The notes under the pieces: generated by a model
Databases searched by the model: none
What the model was told of the DNA's origin: nothing
Seen by the model: only the letters and a program-made list of their open reading frames with translations
In this document: positions 33,937-40,914 of the stretch, in pieces
Position numbering within the stretch: position 1 is the first letter of the stretch
Layout of the letters: each line of letters begins with the position of its first letter
Program-made: the position numbers and the translations under genes
Assembly (NCBI GenBank): GCA_938002015.1
Contig: CALLAU010000041.1
Location: forward strand, 1 to 40,914
Length of the DNA stretch: 40,914 nucleotides
From: an uncultured Bdellovibrionales bacterium
GTDB lineage: Bacteria > Bdellovibrionota > Bdellovibrionia > Bdellovibrionales > UBA1609
Reading direction: 5' to 3'

Positions 33937-34884
33937 TTATTTAGATAACAACTCTTTTATAGAACCTAAAGTACCAAGTGAAGTTGATGCCTCATAAGGA
34001 ATAAAAACCTTATCCCCTTCTTTTTGCGCAAACTTACCAAATTCTTCTAGGTAATTTGTTGCAATTAGAAATTGAGTAGCTAGTTCAGCGCTCCCTATTG
34101 AAGTTTTTATTTCATCAATAGCTAACTTCTTGGCCTGTGCAACCTCTTTAATAGCAACAGCTTCACCTTCAGCAGCTCTAATGCTTGCCTCTTTTTCACC
34201 TTCTGAAATATTGATTTGCTCTTGCTTAATACCTTCAGATCTAGCAATTCTTGCTTGCTTATCACCTTCAGCCTCTAAAACCTTAGCCCTTCTTTCACGC
34301 TCAGCTTGCATTTGTTTTTCCATAGCGTTTTGAATATCACGAGGCGGGGTAATGTTTTTTATCTCAACACGGTTAACTTTTGTTCCCCATTTATCTGTAG
34401 CTTCATCTAAAATATCTTTTAATTTCGCATTTATAATATCTCTTGAACCAAGTGTTTCATCAAGGTCCATTTCACCGATTACATTCCTTAAAGAAGTTTG
34501 TGCTAATTGACTAACTGCTATTGGCAAATTTGCAATTTCATAAGTTGCTTTTACGGGTGACATGATCTGAATGTAGAGGAGCGCATCGATATCAATTGAA
34601 ACATTATCTCTTGTAATCACGGCTTGCTTTGGTACGTCCAATACGGTTTCTCTTAGGTCAATCCTTGAAGTGTAGAAAATCCCACCTTCATCCACCCAAT
34701 AAAGCCCTCGCGGCTTGTCTACAAAGGGTACAAGTATATTTAATCCGTTACTAAGAGTACCTGTATAACTTCCCAGTCTTTCAATAATAACACATTCACT
34801 TTGTTGAACCACTTTAACTCCACTTGCAATAGTTATAATACCTACTATTACAACCACTACAGCTAATAAAATACCTACATCCAT
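33937..34884 (-). CDS. SPFH/stomatin-family protein, QmcA-like
   Basis: A 315-residue protein with one N-terminal membrane helix (about 4-22), then an SPFH domain (VVQQSECVIIERLGSYTGTL, DVPKQAVITRDNVSIDIDAL) and a long charged coiled coil (ERRAKVLEAEGDKQARIARS, SEGEKEASIRAAEGEAVAIK). These proteins form large membrane-bound oligomers and often act with NfeD partners, as here (nfeD is 58 bases upstream). GGAGAG before the ATG supports the start. Confidence 0.92.
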   Translation of the reverse strand: MDVGILLAVVVVIVGIITIASGVKVVQQSECVIIERLGSYTGTLSNGLNILVPFVDKPRGLYWVDEGGIFYTSRIDLRETVLDVPKQAVITRDNVSIDIDALLYIQIMSPVKATYEIANLPIAVSQLAQTSLRNVIGEMDLDETLGSRDIINAKLKDILDEATDKWGTKVNRVEIKNITPPRDIQNAMEKQMQAERERRAKVLEAEGDKQARIARSEGIKQEQINISEGEKEASIRAAEGEAVAIKEVAQAKKLAIDEIKTSIGSAELATQFLIATNYLEEFGKFAQKEGDKVFIPYEASTSLGTLGSIKELLSK

Positions 34885-34942
34885 TTTCTACTCTCCTTCA
34901 TTGTTTACTTAAAAATATATTTTAAAATTTGATTAATAAATT

Positions 34943-35392
34943 TTATTCAACCAAAACTTTATTACCATCCACCTTAACTATGTGAACTCTCTCTCCAACT
35001 TCAAAAGACTTATGTGCTTTTGATAAAGCCATCCATCTATCTCCATAAAGCTTTACATAACCATGGCTAGCTCCACTGATTGCTTGAACAACTTCTACTT
35101 CCGTTCCAACCATAGCATCAACATTAGTTGGAGCTAGTGAATTACCTCTAGCACCCCATTTTAACTGAACTTTAAAAAGCCAAAAAAGGAAAAGTAAACT
35201 CACCCCAAGTGCAGAAAGAACAACAAGCCAAGACTGTGTAAAAGCCGCCACTGCTGCTGCAATTAAAAAAGCAATACCAATTGGTAAAACAAAAAAACCT
35301 GATACAAAAATCTCTGCAAGAACTAACAAAACACCTATAACAGCAAAAAGCTCCCAGACCATTATTTCTTGATTAAACATTAAAACACTCAA
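34943..35392 (-). CDS. NfeD-family membrane protein (short form)
   Basis: A 149-residue protein with three or four membrane helices (VWELFAVIGVLLVLAEIFVS, GIAFLIAAAVAAFT, LVVLSALGVSLLFLFWLF) and a C-terminal OB-like domain (VGTEVEVVQAISGASHGYVK, ERVHIVKVDGNKVLV). It lacks the protease domain of long NfeD. The start is a TTG at 35392 with GGAG 6 bases upstream; an ATG four codons later is too far from that site. It lies directly upstream of the SPFH gene and is the expected partner. Confidence 0.88.
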   Translation of the reverse strand: MSVLMFNQEIMVWELFAVIGVLLVLAEIFVSGFFVLPIGIAFLIAAAVAAFTQSWLVVLSALGVSLLFLFWLFKVQLKWGARGNSLAPTNVDAMVGTEVEVVQAISGASHGYVKLYGDRWMALSKAHKSFEVGERVHIVKVDGNKVLVE

Positions 35393-35448
35393 TTTTTACT
35401 CCTTTTAATAAATTTAAAAATTTCTTACCTTTATAATTTTAAGAGAAT

Positions 35449-35742
35449 TTACTTTAACTTTAATCTCAGCTTTTCAATTTGCTTCATTCTCTTATCTAAA
35501 ACCTTTTTAAGCACTTCCTTTAAATAAGGTTCTATATCTTCGTCGGTGGCTCCAGTATTTGAGATCACTTCATTATAAAGATCAAAGGTTTGCTGATTAA
35601 CTGAGATATTAATCACAGTTTGACTAAAGTGATCTTCTAGTAAATCTCTAATAAAACTACTGATATTGATTTTAGCTTTTGAAAGGCGCTCATACTGCTC
35701 CTCTCCCAACATAATATTAACTCGCTTAACTGTGTTTGCCAT
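35449..35742 (-). CDS. Ribbon-helix-helix-like protein
   Basis: A 97-residue protein whose N-terminal 40 residues look like an RHH DNA-binding unit (VKRVNIMLGEEQYERLSKAK, then SSFIRDLLEDHF). It is followed by a helical, strongly basic C-terminal part (EVLKKVLDKRMKQIEKLRLK). AAGGAG about 11 bases upstream supports the ATG. The upstream gap holds a palindrome that could be its operator. It may regulate itself and the divergent transglycosylase gene; this is inference. Confidence 0.7.
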   Translation of the reverse strand: MANTVKRVNIMLGEEQYERLSKAKINISSFIRDLLEDHFSQTVINISVNQQTFDLYNEVISNTGATDEDIEPYLKEVLKKVLDKRMKQIEKLRLKLK

Positions 35743-35788
35743 AGATTATAAGCTCCTTAAAGATCAAATATACACACTTATACGCACT

Positions 35789-35808
35789 AATACAATATTA
35801 TGTGTATT
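35789..35808. promoter_or_regulatory. Inverted repeat between divergent genes
   Basis: AATACA (35789-35794) and TGTATT (35803-35808), with 8 bases between, form a perfect inverted repeat in the 143-base gap between the RHH-like gene and the transglycosylase gene. A half-related TACACA lies at 35770-35775. It is a candidate site for the RHH-like protein. Confidence 0.4.
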
Positions 35809-35885
35809 AAATCTCATTATGGAACTCCAGTTTAGGTCTAGGCCAGTTTTCTAAAGGCTAAGAATCTGCAAGACTTTATAAAGCT

Positions 35886-36755
35886 ATGGCTCTGAACACA
35901 CTTATCTTACTGGTTTTTACACTCACTACTCATAGTGCCCATAGCACTGAGAAATTTGATATTCCAATGAGCTACAATAAAGAGGTAGACCGCTGGCTTA
36001 AAGCTTTTAAACGAAATGAAGAGGCTTACTTTAAGTCATGGCTTAAAAAATCAAAGAAGAAAATACCTAAAATTAAAGGCATTTTAAGCAGAAACGGCCT
36101 ACCAAAAGACCTCGCCTACTTACCTATTATAGAAAGTGGCTTAAACTCCCATGCAGTAAGCTCAGCTTCAGCAGTTGGCTACTGGCAGTTTATGGCTCCA
36201 ACAGCCAAGCAGTACCACCTTAATATCACATGGTGGATAGATGAGAGAAGAGACCTTATTAAAAGCACATGGGCTGCTTCACAGTACCTTAAAGACCTAT
36301 ATGGGATGTTTGGACATTGGTATTTAGCTTTATCAGCTTATAATATGGGAGAAAATCGCCTTAAAAAACTTATAAGAAGGCATCAAGATGACAACTTCTG
36401 GTCTCTTTCAAAAAAAAGAGGCTTTCCTAAAGAAACTAAAGATTACGTTCCAAAGTTTTTAGCTGCTACACTAATTACAAAAAGCCCAGTTCACTATGGT
36501 TTTAAAAAGCCAGTTACTAAAAAAGACTCCCCTTACTCTTATCACTATGTTCCTGGAGGAACTGATCTTCGCCAGATAGCACAAAGACTAAACATTTCAC
36601 GAGAAACTCTAAAACAGCTCAACCCAGAGCTTAATTTCTCTTTTATACCAAATGATGTCAGAGCACACAGAATAAGAGTTCCAAAAGACTTTGGGCATAA
36701 GGTTTCAAGGCTCATTGCTGCCTCAAAAACAGACTCTAAAGTAAGCTCATTTTAA
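35886..36755 (+). CDS. Membrane-bound lytic transglycosylase, MltD-like (SLT plus LysM)
   Basis: A 289-residue periplasmic enzyme that cuts glycan strands of peptidoglycan to 1,6-anhydro ends. A signal peptide (MALNTLILLVFTLTTHSAHS) precedes an SLT domain with catalytic E83 in PIIESGLNSHA, then GYWQFM (98-103) and SAYNMGENRL. One LysM domain follows (about 225-272, YVPGGTDLRQIAQRLNISRE). E. coli MltD has 452 residues with two LysM domains and a lipid anchor; here there is one LysM and no lipobox. The ATG at 35886 has a weak ribosome-binding site. Confidence 0.9.
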   Translation: MALNTLILLVFTLTTHSAHSTEKFDIPMSYNKEVDRWLKAFKRNEEAYFKSWLKKSKKKIPKIKGILSRNGLPKDLAYLPIIESGLNSHAVSSASAVGYWQFMAPTAKQYHLNITWWIDERRDLIKSTWAASQYLKDLYGMFGHWYLALSAYNMGENRLKKLIRRHQDDNFWSLSKKRGFPKETKDYVPKFLAATLITKSPVHYGFKKPVTKKDSPYSYHYVPGGTDLRQIAQRLNISRETLKQLNPELNFSFIPNDVRAHRIRVPKDFGHKVSRLIAASKTDSKVSSF

Positions 36756-36792
36756 AAAGCACCCCTTAATCTGCAGATATTAAATGCAAAAA

Positions 36793-36813
36793 ACCTGTCA
36801 TTTTTTAACAGGT
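36793..36813 (+). terminator. Weak hairpin after the transglycosylase gene
   Basis: ACCTGT (36793-36798) and ACAGGT (36808-36813) form a 6-bp stem with a T-rich 9-base loop. Only a poor T-rich tract follows. It may end the transglycosylase transcript. Confidence 0.35.
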
Positions 36814-36862
36814 ATAAGAATTTCTTTTAGCAAAGCCCCTTTTCCTAGATACTTTTCACCTG

Positions 36863-36925
36863 AGCACTTTCTTAGTGCTTATAAGCCCTGCTACTTATAA
36901 AACTCTTTTTAAGACAAACCGTCTT
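36863..36925 (+). other. Three consecutive hairpins in a leader
   Basis: AGCACT/AGTGCT (36863-36868, 36874-36879), TTATAAG/CTTATAA (36879-36885, 36894-36900) and AAGAC/GTCTT (36911-36915, 36921-36925) are perfect inverted repeats. They lie in the 80 bases before the ribosome-binding site (AGGGAG, 36926-36931) of the next gene. The first two share a base, so they could be alternatives. Confidence 0.3.
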
Positions 36926-36944
36926 AGGGAGTAGTTAAAAACCA

Positions 36945-37586
36945 ATGAGAAGTTCAATAATCATTCATTTAATCATAAGTTTAGGTTTTAGTTTAAGTGC
37001 TTATGCGACTCAAAGAGTCTCATGTTCTGTAATGGCTTTAGGTGCTGGACAAGATAATGTTTACTTTAAAACCACAAACGTTGAACTTGCGACAAGTCCT
37101 TCCGGTCAATCTATGATTGGAAAAATAAGCCTCGGTCTTCCAGCTGAAGCACCGGTTGAAAACAACCAAAAAGCTGGCGTTGATAATAATGTCTACCAGT
37201 TAGAGATGAGTTTAAGACTTAAAGAAAACAGCTCAAGGTGGGAGAAAAACCTAAAAACTCTTAATGGTCACATTGTAATTAAATCTAATGGCAAAGTCAT
37301 CGCACATGCTGAAGCAAGTTCTGATACCGCTTATAACCCTTCTGATCTTAGGCTTATCAAAGGAAGAAATGTTTCATCTTTTACAGCAAGACTTCAATCA
37401 CCAGAAATGTATGAAAAAGTACTTAACTATAAAGATGAAATTTTAGATGTCACCGATGTGAGACTTTCAACTGCTGATCTTATTACAGAGCTTGGAATGA
37501 GTACTGCTGTCGCACATCTTGCCGCTAGGGGATTAGTTAAGGCATCTGAAGTTTCATCATGGATGGTTGTCTGTAACCATAGTTAA
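36945..37586 (+). CDS. Secreted protein of unknown function
   Basis: This encodes 213 residues with the signal peptide MRSSIIIHLIISLGFSLSAYA. The mature part is beta-rich (GQSMIGKISLGLPAEAP, VYQLEMSLRLKENSSRW, ITELGMSTAVAHLAARGLVK) and has two cysteines, one near the N-terminus (VSCSVM) and one near the end (VVCNHS), likely joined. No family is recognised. AGGGAG lies 13 bases before the ATG, a long spacing. It is followed closely by the ChaN-like gene, with 41 bases between. Confidence 0.7.
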   Translation: MRSSIIIHLIISLGFSLSAYATQRVSCSVMALGAGQDNVYFKTTNVELATSPSGQSMIGKISLGLPAEAPVENNQKAGVDNNVYQLEMSLRLKENSSRWEKNLKTLNGHIVIKSNGKVIAHAEASSDTAYNPSDLRLIKGRNVSSFTARLQSPEMYEKVLNYKDEILDVTDVRLSTADLITELGMSTAVAHLAARGLVKASEVSSWMVVCNHS

Positions 37587-37627
37587 AAGCAAAACAGAGC
37601 ATTTTTTTGAGTCGCTAGGGGGATTAA

Positions 37628-38521
37628 GTGAAGAGTAAAACAAAGGGGGGAGAAAGCATTTTAAAATGCTTTGCAAAAAGAGGTTTAGTTTTTTTATATA
37701 TCCTCTTAAGCACCTTACTACCAGCACAAGCTAGTGAATTTAAAATAAGTACTAAAGAGCCTTTAAAAAAACAGATGATGGGAAAATCTATGGATCTTTC
37801 CGTATGGAGAGATAAATTAAATACTCAAGGCTTTGATCTTTTATGCCTTGGTGAATCACATACAGATTTTTTTAGAAACTACTACTCAGAAAAAATACTC
37901 CCCTTTATAAGTGCTAACATTTTTGCAATTGAAAGCCTTCAAGAAAAAGCTGATCTTATGAAATTAAATTTTGTAGAAATGCTTCCAGTTCCTGATCTAC
38001 TCTCAGCTCCTTTTGATAGAGTTACTGATGCTGTTTTAAACCTAAATCCTAATGCTGACTTTAAGGGAGTAGAGATAACAAAACTTGAAAAAGGAAAACT
38101 TACAAAAGCTCAAATTGATCATATTAGTATCAAAAAAGTAGATAATATTGTAAGTAGGGACAGTTTCATAGCTCAACACATCTCTAAGTTTTTAGATGAC
38201 GGGGCTGACAATATTGTAGCACTCTACGGAGCAAAGCACTGCGCTAAATACAGTACAAAAGGCTTTGGCTTTAATGTTCCTTTTTATAGACTCCTAAGCG
38301 ATGAATATGCTTCTTCAAAAAAACTTATAGCCGCTCATATTATTAAAGCAGATGAGCACCAAAACCCTATAAGAATCTATGCAAAAGAGTTTGGACTTTT
38401 TAAGGGGGAAGATATTGTTATTGAAAATCCTGGAGACATAGATCCAAAAGACTATAATTACAGACTTGATGTCATGAACGTCTTTAAAACTTATGACGTT
38501 ATTATATTACCAAGAAGATAA
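37628..38521 (+). CDS. ChaN/Tiki-superfamily secreted protein (GESH motif)
   Basis: A 297-residue protein with a signal peptide (about 18-36). The mature part shows the superfamily pattern of the ChaN, TraB/Tiki and erythromycin-esterase group: GESH (75-78, LLCLGESHTD), FAIES (E102), GVEI, RDSFIAQHI and ALYGAKHC. Some members bind haem, others are metalloproteases or esterases, so the activity here cannot be stated. It starts with GTG at 37628 and AGGGGG 6 bases upstream. It is probably periplasmic. Confidence 0.75.
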   Translation: MKSKTKGGESILKCFAKRGLVFLYILLSTLLPAQASEFKISTKEPLKKQMMGKSMDLSVWRDKLNTQGFDLLCLGESHTDFFRNYYSEKILPFISANIFAIESLQEKADLMKLNFVEMLPVPDLLSAPFDRVTDAVLNLNPNADFKGVEITKLEKGKLTKAQIDHISIKKVDNIVSRDSFIAQHISKFLDDGADNIVALYGAKHCAKYSTKGFGFNVPFYRLLSDEYASSKKLIAAHIIKADEHQNPIRIYAKEFGLFKGEDIVIENPGDIDPKDYNYRLDVMNVFKTYDVIILPRR

Positions 38522-38587
38522 GACTTCACTTCTATTTTAATTTTCCATGATTTTACATATTAGTTTTTCTAAGCTAAATTAAAGCTC

Positions 38588-39754
38588 ATGAGAGTTATAA
38601 AGTTTGGCGGTAAAAGTCTTGCAGATATAGACAGATTTAGTTTTCTAGCTGAAAAGCTTTCAAAGCAAAATTTAGAAAACACAATTATTGTCGTAAGTGC
38701 AATGGGGGATACAACATCTAAGCTTCTTAAAATGACTCAAGCGCTTACTTCTAAAGATTCAAAACGAGAGCAAGATATGCTCTTAACCTCTGGAGAAAGA
38801 GTCAGTGCAGCCTTAATGTCTATGGCTCTTCAAAAGCAAGGCCTTAAAGCTCAAAGCTTTACTGGGAGCCAAGCTGGGATACTCACCTCAGGCCCTCATA
38901 CAGACGCTGACATTAAAGAATTAAAGCCCTTTAGAGTAAAAGAGTGTTTAGATAAGGGCATCATTCCAGTTATTGCCGGCTTTCAAGGAGTTGATCCTAA
39001 TTTAAAAGACATCACCACTCTTGGAAGAGGCGGCTCGGACCTTACCGCCGTTGCTCTTGCTTCCCACTTTAAAGGAAGAGTTGAATTTTATAAGTCTATT
39101 GGCGGAGTCTTTACATGTGATCCTAATCTTTGTGAAACAGCAATGCCAATAAAAAAACTAAGTCATAAGTTCTTAGAAGATCTAAGCGCGTGGGGTGGAA
39201 GTGTTATTCATGAAAAAGCAGCAAGCTTAGCCTTAAGAGAACAAGTTCATCTTGATTTTATCAATGACACTAGCTTTGAACTCATCACTAGTACAGATAA
39301 CAAAAACTATAAAGGTGATAATTTTTGCGTAAGCACTCTTGATTCAATTATTACCCTTACTGTTACTGAGACTCAAATCCCTAAAGCTGTTGAAATCTTA
39401 AACTCAGAGCTTAGTCATGAAAACTCAAAGCCAAACTATAAAGTTCTTGCTTCAGCATTTGATTCAACAAGCTCTCGTTTTATGATAAAGAGTGAGGTTG
39501 AAGATCAGCCTGAAATTATTGAGAAAATCATAAATTCTAAACATTTAGATATACTTAAAACAGATTTAATTGGTATTTCTTGCGTATTTTTAAATGAGCC
39601 CTCTTCAAATAAAATCAGCGGACTTTTTAAATCTGTAGAAAACATATCAGTTAAAAGACTTCTTGAAACAAGTAATAGGTACACTTTCTTTATCGATAAA
39701 AAAGATAAAGAGAAGTTCATAAACCTAAGTCATGATTTTTTAATTAACCTTTAG
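38588..39754 (+). CDS. Divergent aspartokinase (amino-acid kinase family)
   Basis: A 388-residue protein resembling LysC: it begins MRVIKFGGKSLADIDRF, has GFQGVDP, TLGRGGSDLTAVALASHF, GGVFTCDPN and a C-terminal ACT-like region (about 255-388). Aspartokinase makes aspartyl phosphate, the first step to Lys, Met and Thr. Two signature points differ: KFGGTS reads KFGGKS, and the usual TDVDG/TDVPG before the YT.DPR segment reads KSIGG. The catalytic Gly-rich parts are intact. It may be an aspartokinase with changed properties or another amino-acid kinase. The ATG at 38588 is the only sensible start. It ends convergent with, and overlaps by 11 bases, the next gene. Confidence 0.78.
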   Translation: MRVIKFGGKSLADIDRFSFLAEKLSKQNLENTIIVVSAMGDTTSKLLKMTQALTSKDSKREQDMLLTSGERVSAALMSMALQKQGLKAQSFTGSQAGILTSGPHTDADIKELKPFRVKECLDKGIIPVIAGFQGVDPNLKDITTLGRGGSDLTAVALASHFKGRVEFYKSIGGVFTCDPNLCETAMPIKKLSHKFLEDLSAWGGSVIHEKAASLALREQVHLDFINDTSFELITSTDNKNYKGDNFCVSTLDSIITLTVTETQIPKAVEILNSELSHENSKPNYKVLASAFDSTSSRFMIKSEVEDQPEIIEKIINSKHLDILKTDLIGISCVFLNEPSSNKISGLFKSVENISVKRLLETSNRYTFFIDKKDKEKFINLSHDFLINL

Positions 39755-40175
39755 GTTCTTTAATCTCTATTTTATAATCTTCTTTTAGTTTTGTAACAAT
39801 TTTTAATGGCAAGTTCTTTGAAACAATACTCCACATTTCTTTAGTTGAGATTCCCATTTTTTCTTTGATTTCTACTAAGTACGATGCCGCATTGTGGTCT
39901 TTAGATTGTTTAGATAAAAATCCTATTGCTTTAATGTAGGCCTTAAAGTCTTTTGAATCTTTTTTAATCTTATATGATTTATCTTCAATTATTTTCTTAT
40001 ACATCTCATCTACAACAGATTCCTGGTAATCAAGAACTTGTGTTTCCGTATAAGTCTTACTTTCTTCTAAGTTAATTTTATTTACTTCCTCTATTGCATA
40101 GTTAAAATCTGCTAAAACAGTAATAGCAAAGGTCAATAAAAAGGTAATGATTGCACTCATTTTAAAAAATTTCAT
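39744..40175 (-). CDS. Small secreted helical protein of unknown function
   Basis: This encodes 143 residues. It has a signal peptide (MKFFKMSAIITFLLTFAITVLA) and a mature, charged, mostly helical part with no cysteine (EEVNKINLEESKTYTETQVL, KAYIKAIGFLSKQSKDHNAA). No family is recognised. It lies 3 bases after the stop of the SH3/cysteine-hydrolase gene, so the two are probably one operon and may act together. Confidence 0.7.
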   Translation of the reverse strand: MKFFKMSAIITFLLTFAITVLADFNYAIEEVNKINLEESKTYTETQVLDYQESVVDEMYKKIIEDKSYKIKKDSKDFKAYIKAIGFLSKQSKDHNAASYLVEIKEKMGISTKEMWSIVSKNLPLKIVTKLKEDYKIEIKEPKG

Positions 40176-40178
40176 AGT

Positions 40179-40914
40179 TTATACACCAAAGCTTGGGTTA
40201 ACCCAAACCCCTTTAAGTCTTCTTTTTCTTCGTCCTGTTCCACCCTGCATTGAAGTAGTACTTCTAATTTTGGCCGCTCCACCAGGCACACTCGTTGTAT
40301 AATCAGAACAAAACCGACCTTCAGATGTTTTGATTTCCACATGCCCAATACCCCTGCCTAAAGCCACAGTTCTTCCCTTAGAGCCATTTGTTCCATCAAA
40401 AGTCATAATTGCTCCACTTGGAATATCCGGATCATTAGGAGAAGTGATTCTTCCTCTATAGCTTGGATCTTCTAATAAATTTATATAGCCTTGAGCTCTT
40501 AAACCCGGACCAGCCTTAGAGGCCCAATCTGTTAAACCACCAGTTGCAGCATTATGACCACGTAGAGCTCCTGATGACTGACCTGAAATTCTAACGCCCT
40601 GTAAGCATAATCTCCCTGATGACCTTCGACCATAAGTACTTATGCATTTATTAATCATACCCGCAACTTTTGGATTTCTATGATAATTTGCAAAAGCCCC
40701 TCTTCCTACTGTCATTCTTTGAGTTGTCTGGCCACTTTGACTACGGCAGTTCACACAACCACTACTAGCCTCAGTCCTCACATTTGATGATCTATATGTT
40801 ACTTGCTTTAAATAATCTTGAGGTCCATCATACATCCACCCTTGTATTGTTCCTCTACCTCTCGTCCTAATAGAAACATGTTTCCACCCTCCACGACTTG
40901 TACCTGTATAGGTT
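40179..40914 (-). CDS. Partial SH3-plus-cysteine-hydrolase (CHAP/NlpC-like) protein, 5' end outside window
   Basis: The frame runs uninterrupted from the stop at 40179 to the right edge (first full codon at 40913), 244 residues in the window. The internal ATG at 40835 is not a start: upstream codons continue a bacterial SH3-like segment (GWKHVSIRTRGRGTIQGWMY). Then come a CVNC pair, and a region with RLCLQGVR (likely catalytic Cys), DWASKAGPGLRAQGYI, DIPSGAIMTF and GHVEIKT (likely catalytic His), the order of CHAP or NlpC-type peptidoglycan amidases/endopeptidases. The tail is Arg/Lys-rich. Probably secreted and active on cell wall. The assignment of the catalytic residues is inference. Confidence 0.68.
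   Translation of the reverse strand, partial: TYTGTSRGGWKHVSIRTRGRGTIQGWMYDGPQDYLKQVTYRSSNVRTEASSGCVNCRSQSGQTTQRMTVGRGAFANYHRNPKVAGMINKCISTYGRRSSGRLCLQGVRISGQSSGALRGHNAATGGLTDWASKAGPGLRAQGYINLLEDPSYRGRITSPNDPDIPSGAIMTFDGTNGSKGRTVALGRGIGHVEIKTSEGRFCSDYTTSVPGGAAKIRSTTSMQGGTGRRKRRLKGVWVNPSFGV

Noticed and set aside
40179..40835. A complete 218-residue gene starting at 40835
   Set aside because: The frame stays open to the window edge and the upstream codons continue a recognisable SH3-like segment, so the ATG is internal and the gene is partial.
1..40914. tRNA, rRNA, tmRNA, CRISPR arrays, insertion sequences or prophage
   Set aside because: I looked through the intergenic regions on both strands. 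None showed a cloverleaf, regularly spaced repeats, a transposase or phage genes. A short RNA without strong sequence marks could still be missed by eye.

Overview
The window is a gene-dense, AT-rich stretch of bacterial chromosome, mostly housekeeping, with no insertion sequence, prophage, rRNA, tRNA or CRISPR array that I could see. It comes from a Gram-negative bacterium: there are Tol-Pal style lipoproteins, an outer-membrane barrel protein, a heptose adenylyltransferase, lipoprotein signal peptidase and DsbD. It is probably motile (FlgM, CsrA). The AT-rich codon use, the many TTG starts, the many secreted proteins with no recognisable family and the envelope-centred gene set fit the Bdellovibrionota, most likely a Bacteriovoracaceae/Halobacteriovorax-like organism. 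That placement is inference; no rRNA gene is present to settle it.

Layout. 1-4.0 kb: the end of an unrecognised protein, a small secreted protein, nucleotide salvage genes tdk-hpt, an ankyrin protein and a small secreted protein. 4.0-7.6 kb: a PBP4-type D,D-carboxypeptidase whose 5' end overlaps that of a divergent peptide-binding lipoprotein gene, then a left-handed beta-helix protein. 7.8-13.7 kb: a secreted protein, a signal peptidase II fused to a HAMP-like module, a DEDDh exonuclease, DsbD, an RluB-type pseudouridine synthase and a small membrane protein. 13.7-17.7 kb (minus strand): smpB, rsmA, tsaD, a CpoB-like coiled-coil lipoprotein, a small lipoprotein and Pal. 17.8-21.3 kb: a large secreted HEYTH metallopeptidase with a predicted C-terminal outer-membrane barrel, and an unknown cytoplasmic protein ending in a clear terminator. 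21.3-27.7 kb (minus): a pilin-like protein, then a directon of a DUF2802-like protein, an aminotransferase, coaD, rsmD, a single-domain response regulator, a soluble histidine kinase and a small helical protein.

28.0-30.0 kb holds a two-gene unit behind a well-formed sigma-54 promoter with an upstream palindrome: a membrane-anchored acidic low-complexity protein and a small predicted outer-membrane protein. I recognise neither. 30.0-35.7 kb (minus): hldC-like, an RDD protein, rsmE, prmA, csrA, flgM, an isoprenylcysteine-methyltransferase-like protein, a QmcA-like SPFH protein with NfeD, and a ribbon-helix-helix-like protein. 35.9-40.9 kb: an MltD-like lytic transglycosylase, two secreted proteins (one ChaN/Tiki-like), a divergent aspartokinase, then on the minus strand a secreted helical protein and a partial SH3-plus-cysteine-hydrolase protein cut by the window edge.

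The most unusual items are the LspA-HAMP fusion, the sigma-54 unit at 27.9-30.0 kb, the metallopeptidase-barrel protein, an aspartokinase with altered signature motifs, and a roughly 64-bp palindromic element flanked by direct repeats at 3974-4037. Several processed lipoprotein candidates (the peptide-binding protein, the CpoB-like protein, the small lipoprotein and Pal) would be substrates of the LspA encoded here.
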